Positions 25,038 through 33,041 of a DNA stretch of 39,727 nucleotides are shown piece after piece; the first letter of the stretch is position 1, and each line of letters starts with the position of its first letter. The stretch lies in the NCBI GenBank assembly GCA_902786245.1, contig CADABS010000021.1, positions 1 to 39,727 on the forward strand, given 5' to 3'. The notes beneath the pieces were generated by a model. That model was not told the origin of the DNA. It saw nothing but the letters and a program-made list of their open reading frames with translations, and searched no databases. The position numbers were made by a program, and so were the translations under genes. Source of the DNA: an uncultured Erysipelotrichaceae bacterium (GTDB lineage Bacteria; Bacillota_I; Bacilli_A; Erysipelotrichales; Erysipelotrichaceae).

Positions 25038-25892
25038 ATGCATGTCTTTCTGAAATACCTGGACATTCCATTTCTGTATATTTTCTTTCTCATCCTGTTC
25101 TGTTCACTGGAACTGACAGCGATGCTCTTTTTCCATGTCCGGACCCCCTGGCTGTGGGTGCCGACCGTGCTGATCTGTGCGTATACTATCATCGTCAGTT
25201 TCTACTGGATCTGGCTTTTCATCTCCTCAAAGCGCCTGCAGAGAAATCTGGAACTGTTTGAAATCCTGCAGAAAAAGAGCCTGTCCCTGGCTCTGTCTCT
25301 GGAAATGAATCTGCTGTTTTCCATCTATTATTTCTATGTAGCAGTCCGCTATCAGTCGCAGTGGTTTGCCAATACGGCCCTGTTCTATTTCTCCCTGACG
25401 ATTGCCCGGTTCATTCTTCTGCGAGATTTCCGCTTTGAGCATCCCTCGCTGCGTTCGCAGTACAAGCGCTATATGTCGATGGGCTATATCATGCTTGTCA
25501 TGATGATCTGCCTGCTGTTGATGACCCTGATGGCAGTGCGTTCCAATTATGTCGTGGAATATCCCGGCCATTCCATCTATGCGGCCGCGGTATTCTCACT
25601 GTATCTGATCATCAGCGCGGTGCGGGGATATATAAAGCACCGGCATTACAGATCGCCGATGCTTTCAGGCTGTCAGATGATTTCCATTGCCGGCGCCCTG
25701 CTGGGTATCCTTTCCCTGCAGACTGCCTTTCTGCCGATGATTTCGCATGATCCCTATGATGTACAGCAGATGAACACGGTCACCGGTTCCGTCATCTTCG
25801 GTGTCATGATCTGCATGTCCCTGTATATGATCATCCACGGCGGCAGGATGCTGAGCTACGGTCTGGACCGGCACGGGAACCGGATCCGCTGA
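25038..25892 (+). CDS. polytopic membrane protein, about eight helices, unknown function
   Basis: Product of 284 residues that I do not recognise. Hydrophobic helices are at about 10-33, 38-62, 80-104, 108-128, 145-167, 178-197, 206-230 and 240-262. Loops are short, apart from a basic cytoplasmic-looking loop SSKRLQRNLELFEILQ after helix 2 and RFEHPSLRSQYKRY between helices 4 and 5. No transport, kinase or protease motif is visible. The gene is monocistronic and convergent with the DUF4003 gene; the two stop codons abut (TGA at 25890-25892, then the opposing stop at 25893). No Shine-Dalgarno sequence is seen before the ATG, and a TATTAT ends 6 nt upstream, so a leaderless transcript is possible. 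Confidence 0.8.
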   Translation: MHVFLKYLDIPFLYIFFLILFCSLELTAMLFFHVRTPWLWVPTVLICAYTIIVSFYWIWLFISSKRLQRNLELFEILQKKSLSLALSLEMNLLFSIYYFYVAVRYQSQWFANTALFYFSLTIARFILLRDFRFEHPSLRSQYKRYMSMGYIMLVMMICLLLMTLMAVRSNYVVEYPGHSIYAAAVFSLYLIISAVRGYIKHRHYRSPMLSGCQMISIAGALLGILSLQTAFLPMISHDPYDVQQMNTVTGSVIFGVMICMSLYMIIHGGRMLSYGLDRHGNRIR

Positions 25893-26843
25893 TCAGGCAG
25901 CTGCGGCTGCAGCCTGCTGGGCAGCAATTTCCAGCAGTTCCCCGATGATGACCGCACAGCTGAGTTCGTAGCTGCCGGTCATATGATAGGCAGCTGTGAT
26001 CATGGCCGCATGCATGATCCTTTTTCTTCTGCTGAAACCGAGCATGCCGTATCCTTCCTGATCCGACAGATATTCGTCCACGGCCAGCAGATCTTCGATC
26101 AGATGCTGTGTATCAATGCCGGTATTGGCAAGCACGGCCAGCGGCACAAGCGCAAAGTCCCGGCTGTATTTGATGTCTTCCGCGCTCAGCGCATTGCACA
26201 GACGCTTCAGATTCAGACATTTATCTTCCCATCTTCCGCTGCACAGAGCCAGTGCATGGCTCAGTGTCTGCTTGGCATTGCGGTGGAAAGAATACTCCTG
26301 GTTCAGCCAGGTATAAATTGTTTCGATTTCACCGATCGTATCGCCGATATCCTTTTTCTGCAGCGCGATCAGCCCGGCAAATACCGAGTCTTCCTGCGAC
26401 GTCAGAAAAGCATGCCGTTCATTCATTGCGTCATAGATCATCCGGGTCCTGTCGGCGATTGCCCGGTATTCTTCCACTTTGGCGTTTTTCGCGATGATCA
26501 GGGCCAGCAGCGGCAGATAGGAAGACGACGGAAAATAGCCGCGCAGCTCATCATAGGCGATTGCCGCCCGTTCCATGCGGGCACCCGGATCGATATCCGT
26601 TGAAAGCATGGCCGCAAATACGACCTTGCCGTTGCCGCGGAAATAGGAGAAATAGCCGCTGTTGTCCTTCAGGATCTGATTGCACAGTTCCAGCAGTTCT
26701 TCATTCGGCTCATCCCGGTGATTCAGACAGATATACGCCGCCACCGGAAATACCTGGGAATATCCGCTCCAGCGGAATACCTTTTTCAGAATGATTTCGT
26801 ATTCCGTAAAATCCATGCACATTCTTACAAGTTCTTCATTCAT
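25893..26843 (-). CDS. DUF4003 family protein
   Basis: Product of 316 residues of a Bacillota-specific family with no known activity. It appears all-helical: VAAYICLN near 35, then NSGYFSYFRGNGKVVFAAMLS (family hallmark region), REY/RTRMIYDAMNE, and GYGMLGFSRRKRIMHAAMI near the C-terminus. It ends with a short Gln/Ala run (AAQQAAAAAA). It has no signal peptide and is probably cytosolic. The ATG at 26843 follows GGAGAAGGG and lies 12 nt after the HAD phosphatase gene, so the two are co-transcribed. The tight pairing does not reveal a function. Confidence 0.82.
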   Translation of the reverse strand: MNEELVRMCMDFTEYEIILKKVFRWSGYSQVFPVAAYICLNHRDEPNEELLELCNQILKDNSGYFSYFRGNGKVVFAAMLSTDIDPGARMERAAIAYDELRGYFPSSSYLPLLALIIAKNAKVEEYRAIADRTRMIYDAMNERHAFLTSQEDSVFAGLIALQKKDIGDTIGEIETIYTWLNQEYSFHRNAKQTLSHALALCSGRWEDKCLNLKRLCNALSAEDIKYSRDFALVPLAVLANTGIDTQHLIEDLLAVDEYLSDQEGYGMLGFSRRKRIMHAAMITAAYHMTGSYELSCAVIIGELLEIAAQQAAAAAA

Positions 26844-26855
26844 ACCCTTCTCCTC

Positions 26856-27671
26856 TCAGGCAATTCCCAGTTCTTCCAGGGTCACTGCCATCCCGTCGTC
26901 GAGACATGCCGGCGCGACGATATCCGCCTGTTCTGCGACATCATCCTTGGCATTGCCCAGGGCAACACCGATCGCGGCCGGCTTGATAAACGGTGTATCA
27001 TTGCCGGCATCGCCGAAGGAAATGACATTCTCCCAGCCGAGTCCGTATGTCTTCAGAGCAGCCTCCACCGAGGTTGCTTTGGTTACGTTTTTCATGAATA
27101 CATCGAATCCGTCCCGGAACGACCAGGCAAACTGCAGCCCGGGAATGGAATCCGTAAAAGGCTCGATGATTTCCTCGGTGCCGATGATGAATGTGCCCAG
27201 GGGACAGCCGAACTGTTCATGATGTTTTCTTTCCCGGCAGTCATCCAGCACCGTGCTTTCCCAGGGTGCACCCTTCTGTACATAGCCGTCCATGAATTTC
27301 TGATGATTGGCATAGGTCACGATGCGGTCGACGAATTTGAATCCGAGTCCGATATCGTGGGCAATGCACAGATCCGTAATGTCATACATGTTCTGCAGCG
27401 TCATCGGATGCTTTTCAATGACCGTGCCGTCCCTTCTGTTCAGGCAGGCGCCGTTGATGGTTCCGATCAGATCCATCGGCAGATCTTCAAACAGACTGGG
27501 CTGCAGAAACGTATAATGCCTGCCGGTATTGACCATGACCCTGATTCCTTTATCCATGGCGATATGCAGATCCCGGCGCAGACGCTCACTGATCCTGTCA
27601 TGGCCGGCGGGAATCATCGTGTTGTCAATATCCGCTGCAATCAGTTTAATATTGTCAATGTTCCTTTTCAT
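26856..27671 (-). CDS. HAD superfamily phosphatase, Cof subfamily (first of three in the window)
   Basis: Predicted Mg-dependent sugar-phosphate or nucleotide phosphatase of the Cof/YidA type IIB class. The 271-residue product has motif I ADIDNT (nucleophile and acid/base Asp at about 14 and 16), VNTGRH motif II region (about 47-52), a cap domain and motif IV SFGDAGND (about 221-228) preceded by K-rich segments. The substrate is not predictable. The ATG at 27671 follows AAGGAAAT. Its promoter region overlaps, back to back, with that of tRNA-Arg. It is the first gene of the pair with DUF4003. Confidence 0.9.
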   Translation of the reverse strand: MKRNIDNIKLIAADIDNTMIPAGHDRISERLRRDLHIAMDKGIRVMVNTGRHYTFLQPSLFEDLPMDLIGTINGACLNRRDGTVIEKHPMTLQNMYDITDLCIAHDIGLGFKFVDRIVTYANHQKFMDGYVQKGAPWESTVLDDCRERKHHEQFGCPLGTFIIGTEEIIEPFTDSIPGLQFAWSFRDGFDVFMKNVTKATSVEAALKTYGLGWENVISFGDAGNDTPFIKPAAIGVALGNAKDDVAEQADIVAPACLDDGMAVTLEELGIA

Positions 27672-27674
27672 GGT

Positions 27675-27702
27675 TTGATTTCCTTTCCTGTCATGATATA
27701 AT
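27675..27702 (+). promoter_or_regulatory. promoter of tRNA-Arg
   Basis: -35 TTGATT (27675-27680), 16-nt spacer, extended -10 TGATATAAT (TATAAT 27697-27702). The tRNA begins at 27725, leaving a short 5' leader for RNase P. Confidence 0.65.
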
Positions 27703-27724
27703 AATCACCGTTCCATCAGAAGAT

Positions 27725-27798
27725 GTGCCCGTAGCTCAGCTGGATAGAGTACTAGCCTCCGAAGCTAGGGGTCAGGAGTTCGAATCTCCTCGGGCACG
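27725..27798 (+). tRNA. tRNA-Arg(CCG)
   Basis: Acceptor stem GTGCCCG pairs with CGGGCAC and the discriminator is G. D-arm GCTC...GAGT. The anticodon stem CTAGC/GCTAG has loop CTCCGAA, so the anticodon is CCG and reads CGG. T-arm AGGAGTTCGAATCTCCT. The 3' CCA is not encoded (the next bases are CGT), unlike the tRNA-Leu in this window. Confidence 0.95.
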
Positions 27799-27805
27799 CG
27801 TATAC

Positions 27806-27830
27806 AAGGACAGCACTGCTGTCCTTTTTT
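27806..27830 (+). terminator. intrinsic terminator of tRNA-Arg
   Basis: Perfect 8-bp stem AAGGACAG/CTGTCCTT around CACTG, then TTTTTT. The T-run overlaps the stop codon region of the convergent lipid kinase gene. Confidence 0.9.
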
Positions 27831-28755
27831 ACTGCAGCAGCTGCAGATGGTATCTGCCGCTCGTCCAGCGGATATGGGCTGATTCACAGACCGGTTCACC
27901 GTCGGTATGGACCCATTTGGCTTCTTCCGTGATCAGTTCGCAGTCCGCTGTGCGATGAATCGAAACGCCTTTGAAGCGCACGTGCTTTCCGGAATAGGCA
28001 TACGGGAAGATACGGAAGAAATCCCATTGCGAAAGATCATCGGCAGCGCATATATCCAGCTGCCCGTCCGTGCCGTCCGCATCCGGAGCGAACTTGAATC
28101 CGCCGCCTTCGTATTTCTGGTTCATCGCCACCGCAAACAGAAGATTCATTTTCTTTTCCCTGCCGTCTGTGATCAGGCGGGCAGCGGTTTTCTCTGTCGC
28201 AAAGATCAGATGCAGGGCAACGGCAATATAGACCAGTTTCCCAAGTCCGATTTTATTGAGCATCGGCTTCATGGAAGATACTTCGACTTCCTGGCAGATC
28301 GCAGCGTCAAAGCCCAGACCGCTTGATATATTGAATTTTCTGTGCAGGATCCTGCCGTCGGCTGTATGGATCTCTGCTTCGCCGACATCCAGAGTCCTGT
28401 GCACCTTCCCCTGCAGGACCGTCTCCAGGTTTTCCTTCCAGTCTTTCGGAATGCCCAGCGACAGAGCCAGATCATTGCCGGAGCCGCAGGGTATAAAACC
28501 GAGCCGGACCTTCTCAAAATCCGTAATGCCGTTGACAGCCTGGTTCATCGTGCCGTCGCCGCCGGCAATCAGCAGATTGGTTTCTTCACCGGAAGACGTC
28601 AGTTCCCGGACGATTTCTTCAATGCCGTGTTCCGGCGATGAGAAATGAACTTCATACGCAGCATGGCTGCGGCGCAGAAAAGCTTCTGCTTCCTTCCATA
28701 TTTCAAGCGTCCTTCCGGAAGCACCGGCAGGATTGACAACTGCCTGCAGCATCAT
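27829..28755 (-). CDS. diacylglycerol/lipid kinase family protein (DagK/YegS-like)
   Basis: Predicted cytosolic, membrane-associated kinase that phosphorylates diacylglycerol or a related lipid, recycling it to phosphatidic acid. The 308-residue product has NPAGASGRT near the N-terminus and the nucleotide-binding LLIAGGDGTMNQAVNG (about 61-76). IPCGSGNDLA follows (about 88-97), then a beta-sandwich C-terminal domain with FNISSGLGFD and DGEPV near the end. All are YegS/DgkB family hallmarks. Two ATGs start the frame (28755 and 28752) behind AGGAGG; the first overlaps the RNase Z stop as TAATG, so translation is coupled. Exact lipid specificity (DgkB or undecaprenol-like) is not certain. Confidence 0.9.
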   Translation of the reverse strand: MMLQAVVNPAGASGRTLEIWKEAEAFLRRSHAAYEVHFSSPEHGIEEIVRELTSSGEETNLLIAGGDGTMNQAVNGITDFEKVRLGFIPCGSGNDLALSLGIPKDWKENLETVLQGKVHRTLDVGEAEIHTADGRILHRKFNISSGLGFDAAICQEVEVSSMKPMLNKIGLGKLVYIAVALHLIFATEKTAARLITDGREKKMNLLFAVAMNQKYEGGGFKFAPDADGTDGQLDICAADDLSQWDFFRIFPYAYSGKHVRFKGVSIHRTADCELITEEAKWVHTDGEPVCESAHIRWTSGRYHLQLLQ

Positions 28756-29669
28756 TATTCCTCCTGAAACTTCAATGTCCCTGTCTGTCCGTCATGGGAA
28801 ATGACAGCATTGGCAAAGACTGCCTGTATTTCTTCTCTGTAGATTTCGGGATCCGGCATGGACGGAGAATAATGGGTAAACCAGAGTTCCCTGACACCTG
28901 CCTTGGCGGCAATGGCAGCGCATTCCTGCATTGTCATGTGTCTGTTTTTCAGGGCATTCTCCATTTTTGCGGGATCGCCGTACATGCCTTCGCCGATCAG
29001 CAGATCAGCGCCTCTGGCATGTTCTGCAATATATTCAACCGGACGGGTATCGGTCGCATAGACCATTTTGATGCCTTTTCTTTCTTTTCCCAGCACCATA
29101 TCCGGCGTATATGTGTTTCCGTTTTCATCGGTGACCGTCTCCCCCTTCTGCAGTCTGCTCCACAGCTTCAGCGGGATGCCGGCAGCCTGTGCCTTCTGGG
29201 GATCGAACTTCGGACGGCGGTCGACTTCGATGCAGTAGCCATAGGTCGGTACGCTGTGCTTCACGGCAAAAGCCGTGATCCGCATGTTGCCGATCTGGAA
29301 TGTCTGTTCGCGCGACTGTATTTCCATATAGCGGATTTCAAAGGGAACATACCGGGCGATCAGCATCACACCGCGCAGGATCTCTTCCAGTCCTTTCGGT
29401 CCGATGATCGTGACCGGTTCGGTGCGCTCTGATTTTGCCATGGTCAGCAGGAAGCCGGGCAGACCGGCTGTATGATCGGCATGATAATGGGTCAGCAGGA
29501 TGGTATCGATCTGACGGCACGAAAAAGACTGTCTGTGCAGTGCGATCTGGGTACCTTCGCCGCAGTCGATCAGCACGGAGCGGCCATCGCATCTGAGCAG
29601 GCAGGAAGTCAGCCATCGGTTCGGCAGCGGAACGGTTCCGCCGGTTCCTAAAAGACATACATCCAGCAT
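28755..29669 (-). CDS. rnz: ribonuclease Z, short form
   Basis: Zinc endonuclease that trims tRNA 3' ends, needed where CCA is not encoded, as in the tRNA-Arg just downstream. The 304-residue product has the metallo-beta-lactamase motif THYHADHTAGLPGF (H61, H63, D65, H66), VKHSVPTYGY with a further ligand His, YATDTRP with the bridging Asp, and ELWFTHYSPS with the last His. The exosite-like inserted region (about 150-215) is present. I start at the ATG at 29669, which gives the family start MLDVCLLGTGG and follows GAGGAA. The in-frame upstream reading to 29732 crosses the promoter -10 box. It is the first gene of the rnz-lipid kinase pair. Confidence 0.95.
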   Translation of the reverse strand: MLDVCLLGTGGTVPLPNRWLTSCLLRCDGRSVLIDCGEGTQIALHRQSFSCRQIDTILLTHYHADHTAGLPGFLLTMAKSERTEPVTIIGPKGLEEILRGVMLIARYVPFEIRYMEIQSREQTFQIGNMRITAFAVKHSVPTYGYCIEVDRRPKFDPQKAQAAGIPLKLWSRLQKGETVTDENGNTYTPDMVLGKERKGIKMVYATDTRPVEYIAEHARGADLLIGEGMYGDPAKMENALKNRHMTMQECAAIAAKAGVRELWFTHYSPSMPDPEIYREEIQAVFANAVISHDGQTGTLKFQEE

Positions 29670-29688
29670 ACTTTCCTCTTTCTGCAAT

Positions 29689-29694
29689 ATTATA
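29689..29694 (-). promoter_or_regulatory. -10 promoter element of rnz
   Basis: Minus-strand TATAAT. The predicted start is near 29682, with GAGGAA between it and the ATG at 29669. Confidence 0.55.
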
Positions 29695-29741
29695 CATGAA
29701 AAAGATTCTTCCTCTTCACATCGCTTGGACATTTTTCATAC

Positions 29742-29747
29742 TATAAT
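29742..29747 (+). promoter_or_regulatory. -10 promoter element of the DUF937 gene
   Basis: TATAAT 30 nt before the ATG at 29778, with AAGGAG in the leader. No good -35 is seen at 16-18 nt; TTCACA lies 20 nt upstream. Confidence 0.5.
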
Positions 29748-29777
29748 AGAGACAAGTGATAAGGAGAGAAATACAAT

Positions 29778-30338
29778 ATGGATTTAATGAACATGTTACT
29801 CGCTTCCATGACTTCATCCGCTTCAACGAATTCGCTGTCCAAGAAGTCCGGACTTTCCAGCAAGGTGATCGTCTATCTGCTGTCTCTGGCTCTGCCGCAG
29901 CTGATTAAGGCTCTGACCAGCAACGCATCCACCCAGAACGGTGCAGCTTCCCTGCTGAATGCGCTGACCCAGCACAGAAGCAACGATGTGATCTCCAAGC
30001 AGATCGAAGACGCGGATACCGCAGACGGCACGAAGATCATCGGCCACATCCTCGGAAACAATCAGTCCAATGTTCTGGCAGATCTCGCTTCCCAGACAGG
30101 CGCAACGACCGATCAGGTCAGCACCGTTCTGAGCGCAATCGCACCGGCTCTGCTGAGCGGCATCTCGGCAGCTTCCACAACCGCTGCTACCCAGAAGAAG
30201 GCCGGCATCGACCTTTCCGACGGACTGGATCTTTCCGATATCCTCGGTATGTTCTCCGGTGCCCAGACAGCCCAGCAGCAGAATGTCGGCGTCACCGGCA
30301 CATCCCTGCTGAACATCCTTTCCGGACTGATGAAATAA
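29778..30338 (+). CDS. DUF937 family protein (YidB-like)
   Basis: Product of 186 residues of the DUF937 family, function unknown. It has an N-terminal helical region with LSSKVIVYLLSLALPQLIKAL, then the repeat-like segments NGAASLLNALTQHRSNDV and GTKIIGHILGNNQSNVLADLASQTGATTD. DQVSTVLSAIAPALLSGI follows, typical of the family's bacterial coiled and helical core. The tail is Ser/Thr/Gln-rich and ends SLLNILSGLMK. No signal peptide. The ATG at 29778 follows AAGGAG. Codons are strongly biased toward optimal C/G-ending ones, which suggests high expression. It is monocistronic and convergent with a HAD phosphatase gene through a shared terminator. Confidence 0.87.
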   Translation: MDLMNMLLASMTSSASTNSLSKKSGLSSKVIVYLLSLALPQLIKALTSNASTQNGAASLLNALTQHRSNDVISKQIEDADTADGTKIIGHILGNNQSNVLADLASQTGATTDQVSTVLSAIAPALLSGISAASTTAATQKKAGIDLSDGLDLSDILGMFSGAQTAQQQNVGVTGTSLLNILSGLMK

Positions 30339-30354
30339 TTGATCCTGAAAATCA

Positions 30355-30408
30355 GAAAAAAAGCCAGGCTTTCATTCATCATTCAGATGACCAAGAAGCC
30401 TGGTTTTT
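30355..30408. terminator. bidirectional terminator between DUF937 and HAD genes
   Basis: Stem CCAGGCTT/AAGCCTGG (30364-30371 with 30396-30403) and a long loop, with A-tract on the left and TTTTTC on the right. It can therefore act for both convergent genes. Confidence 0.75.
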
Positions 30409-30415
30409 CTTTGTC

Positions 30416-31264
30416 TCAGCACCATCCGTTGGGGATGATCCAGCGGTCCATCAGATAATGTCCGACACCGCCTTCTTCACAGGACTGTTCCGTAATATCA
30501 TCGGCGCAGTCTTTTGTACTCTGCCCGCCGTCGGCCAGGCATACGCCCCAGCCGGATACCTGCAGAAGCGAATTGTCATTTTCGTTATCGCCGAAGGAAA
30601 TGATGTCCTTCATATCAATATCATTGATTGCGGCGTATTTTTCCAGGCCTGCTCCTTTATTGATTTCCTTTGCGATCATTTCGACCGTGCCCGGGAAGGT
30701 GCCGACGGCCTGGTAGCGGTCACTCCATTTTTCCGCAATGCGCTGACGGATCATCTGTTCCACATCCGGCGTTGTCCGGAACAGGAATTTATAGCACGGC
30801 TTCTGACAGAATCCTTCGACATCTCCGGTATAATCGTCAAATTTCCAGCCATGGCGGATCATCGATGCGAACAGTTCGCCTTTGATATGCATGGCCGCAT
30901 GGTTGCCGCCGCCTTCGACATTGACGGATACTTCGTATTTCTCAATGATCGGCATCATGTCATACAGGATCTTCTTCATTTCTTCTTCCGGGATGAGATC
31001 CATATTCCAGAAGTTGCCGTGGGCTTCGTCCCACAGCATGCCTCCGTTCATTCCGATCAGGAAATCAAACGGGAATTCCATATTCCATGTTTTCCACTGA
31101 TCGTAAAGCCTGTTATCCAGTTCCCTGCCGGTTGCCAGGCCGAGTTTTACGCCATGCGCATGCAGGATCCTGAACGCTTCCATGGTCACTTCCGGCAGAC
31201 CGGCGCCTTTGGCGGTCAGTGTCATATCGATATCTGCCGCAGCTGCTCTGATGTTCTGAATCAT
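30416..31264 (-). CDS. HAD superfamily phosphatase, Cof subfamily (second of three)
   Basis: Predicted Mg-dependent phosphatase. Numbered from the ATG at 31264 (282 residues), it has motif I AADIDMT (nucleophile Asp11, acid/base Asp13), ATGRELDN motif II region (about 45-52), a large cap and motif IV SFGDNENDNS. It has Cys residues in the C-terminal part (GWGVCLADG, DCADD, C-terminal WC). AAGGAAAG precedes the ATG at 31264. A GTG at 31276 that overlaps the M14 peptidase stop as GTGA is the alternative and would add four residues. It is co-transcribed with the upstream M14 peptidase gene. The substrate is unknown. Confidence 0.88.
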   Translation of the reverse strand: MIQNIRAAAADIDMTLTAKGAGLPEVTMEAFRILHAHGVKLGLATGRELDNRLYDQWKTWNMEFPFDFLIGMNGGMLWDEAHGNFWNMDLIPEEEMKKILYDMMPIIEKYEVSVNVEGGGNHAAMHIKGELFASMIRHGWKFDDYTGDVEGFCQKPCYKFLFRTTPDVEQMIRQRIAEKWSDRYQAVGTFPGTVEMIAKEINKGAGLEKYAAINDIDMKDIISFGDNENDNSLLQVSGWGVCLADGGQSTKDCADDITEQSCEEGGVGHYLMDRWIIPNGWC

Positions 31265-31272
31265 TCTTTCCT

Positions 31273-32964
31273 TCACTTTCCAAGGACTGCAGCCGCAGAA
31301 GCCTTTCCTGCTTTCTGGCTGACTGCCTCCAGTTTTACTTCTGTTCCCTCTGCTCCGCGGACGAGCCAGGATACTTTTCTGGATACGGGATTCTGTTCCA
31401 TATTGACCGGTGCGAAGAATCCGTATTCCCTCTTCACCGTGCCGTAGCCGTCCAGCTGCGGAACTTTGACGATTGCCTTACCGTCCGCGGGCTCTGCGCC
31501 GCTGAGCGTTACCTCGATATCTCTGGCAAGTTTCAGCGTATTGAACTCATTGGTCGCACTGGTCGGCATGAATCCCGTATTGCCCAGGACCGCTTCGACT
31601 TTGTACAGACCTTCTGCCAGTTTTTCCGTCTTCACATCCGCAAAAGCAAGATGCGGCATGGCCTTGGCATGGCGGAGAATATAACGGGTATGCTTTTCAA
31701 CTTCCTGCATCAGGAACTGCACCGGCGGATTCTGCAGAAGATACTTCTTATCCGGTCCGCCGATTTCGACCTTTCCGAGCTGGGGATGATCGAATTCCGT
31801 CCATTCCATATAATATGCATTCAGACCGTTTCTGTCGACCCATTCCAGCATCTTCCGCTGGTTGTCTTCTTTTTCTTCCTCGGTCAGTTTCACCGGTTTG
31901 GGATATTCCGGCTTCATGCCGCATTGTTCAGCCAGGTTCCAGGTCTCTACCGAATGGCAGAATACGCCGTTGCCATGGTACAGATAGTCATCCAGCGATC
32001 CGTTTGCCGGTGCCTTGGAATCCAGGCCGAGGAAATCATCCTTGATGCGCAGCTGATGGTAGCCGGTTTCTTCTTTCGCCATCTTCATGAAGGCCCTGAA
32101 CATTTCCTGGTCCTTCTGGTCCGCTTCCGCTGCCGGGATACCTGCCGGCGGATACAGGTACATGCCGCCGAATGTATGGAAGATAATCGTGCTGACAAGG
32201 TTTCTGCGGGATGCGATCCATTCGATCAGATTTCTGGATTCGCTGACCTGGCCCGGATACAGGCCGCCGCCGGGCTGCTTGTATTCGGGATTCCAGTTCA
32301 TCGGATAGTTCCGGTTCAGATCCAGACCGTATTTTGCCGGTGCCGGAGCGATCCGGACGCCGTCATAGTCATTGATCATGCCTTCGCTGTAGACATTATA
32401 GAAATCGCCTTCGGTATCATCGGCCTGGCGCAGCAGAAGCATCCGGCTGTCTTTGGGATCTTTTTTCCAGCATCCGAACGGTGTTTTCACCAGCATATTG
32501 CGGATGACGCCGTCGCCGTCAAGATCCGCCGGCACAAGGCCGGGCATCTCGGTTTCAAAGGGATAGGGCTGATTGATGCTGCGGAGCATATCAGGATGGG
32601 TCAGATAGTATTCCGATCCGTCTGCGACGGGTCTGGGCATGATGTAGAATGTCGAATTCTTCAGCAGTGACGCAATGCTTTCCTCTTCCGTGTTATGAAC
32701 CAGTACATCGGCAAGATACATCGCGCACATACTGCCGGTGACTTCGCCGGCATGGACATGGCCGACGGCCATATACGCGGGCTTTTCATCAAAATCACCG
32801 GTCTGCGTATCGCTGACGGAAAGCACCCACATCTCTCTGCCTTCCGTTGTCTTTCCGATGGAAGAAAGCCGGGTATAGCGGGGATACTGCTCTGCATATG
32901 CATGCAGAATATCCGTGATTTCCTGATAGCTGTAATAATGATCGTATTTCTGCAGACTGTTCAT
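31273..32964 (-). CDS. M14 family zinc carboxypeptidase-like protein
   Basis: Predicted metallocarboxypeptidase. The 563-residue product has the zinc motif GHVHAGEVTG (H71, E74), a substrate-binding LDLNRNYP (N217, R218), the third zinc His263 in IIFHTFGG and the catalytic Glu340 in CHSVETW. A further C-terminal beta-rich domain (about 450-563) is likely for substrate recognition. There is no signal peptide, so it would act inside the cell unless secreted by another route. The ATG at 32964 follows AAAGGAG. The gene has a -10 box at 33002-32997 and is followed by a HAD phosphatase gene. Specificity (peptides versus cell-wall peptides) is open. Confidence 0.9.
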   Translation of the reverse strand: MNSLQKYDHYYSYQEITDILHAYAEQYPRYTRLSSIGKTTEGREMWVLSVSDTQTGDFDEKPAYMAVGHVHAGEVTGSMCAMYLADVLVHNTEEESIASLLKNSTFYIMPRPVADGSEYYLTHPDMLRSINQPYPFETEMPGLVPADLDGDGVIRNMLVKTPFGCWKKDPKDSRMLLLRQADDTEGDFYNVYSEGMINDYDGVRIAPAPAKYGLDLNRNYPMNWNPEYKQPGGGLYPGQVSESRNLIEWIASRRNLVSTIIFHTFGGMYLYPPAGIPAAEADQKDQEMFRAFMKMAKEETGYHQLRIKDDFLGLDSKAPANGSLDDYLYHGNGVFCHSVETWNLAEQCGMKPEYPKPVKLTEEEKEDNQRKMLEWVDRNGLNAYYMEWTEFDHPQLGKVEIGGPDKKYLLQNPPVQFLMQEVEKHTRYILRHAKAMPHLAFADVKTEKLAEGLYKVEAVLGNTGFMPTSATNEFNTLKLARDIEVTLSGAEPADGKAIVKVPQLDGYGTVKREYGFFAPVNMEQNPVSRKVSWLVRGAEGTEVKLEAVSQKAGKASAAAVLGK

Positions 32965-32996
32965 TGTCTTCTCCTTTCACTGCGTATGAATGCACT

Positions 32997-33002
32997 ATTA
33001 TA
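32997..33002 (-). promoter_or_regulatory. -10 promoter element of the M14-HAD operon
   Basis: Minus-strand TATAAT within TATATAAT, about 32 nt before the M14 ATG. No good -35 is seen. Confidence 0.5.
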
Positions 33003-33041
33003 TATGGACTGCGGCATGAAAATCATGGCAAATGACTGCAT

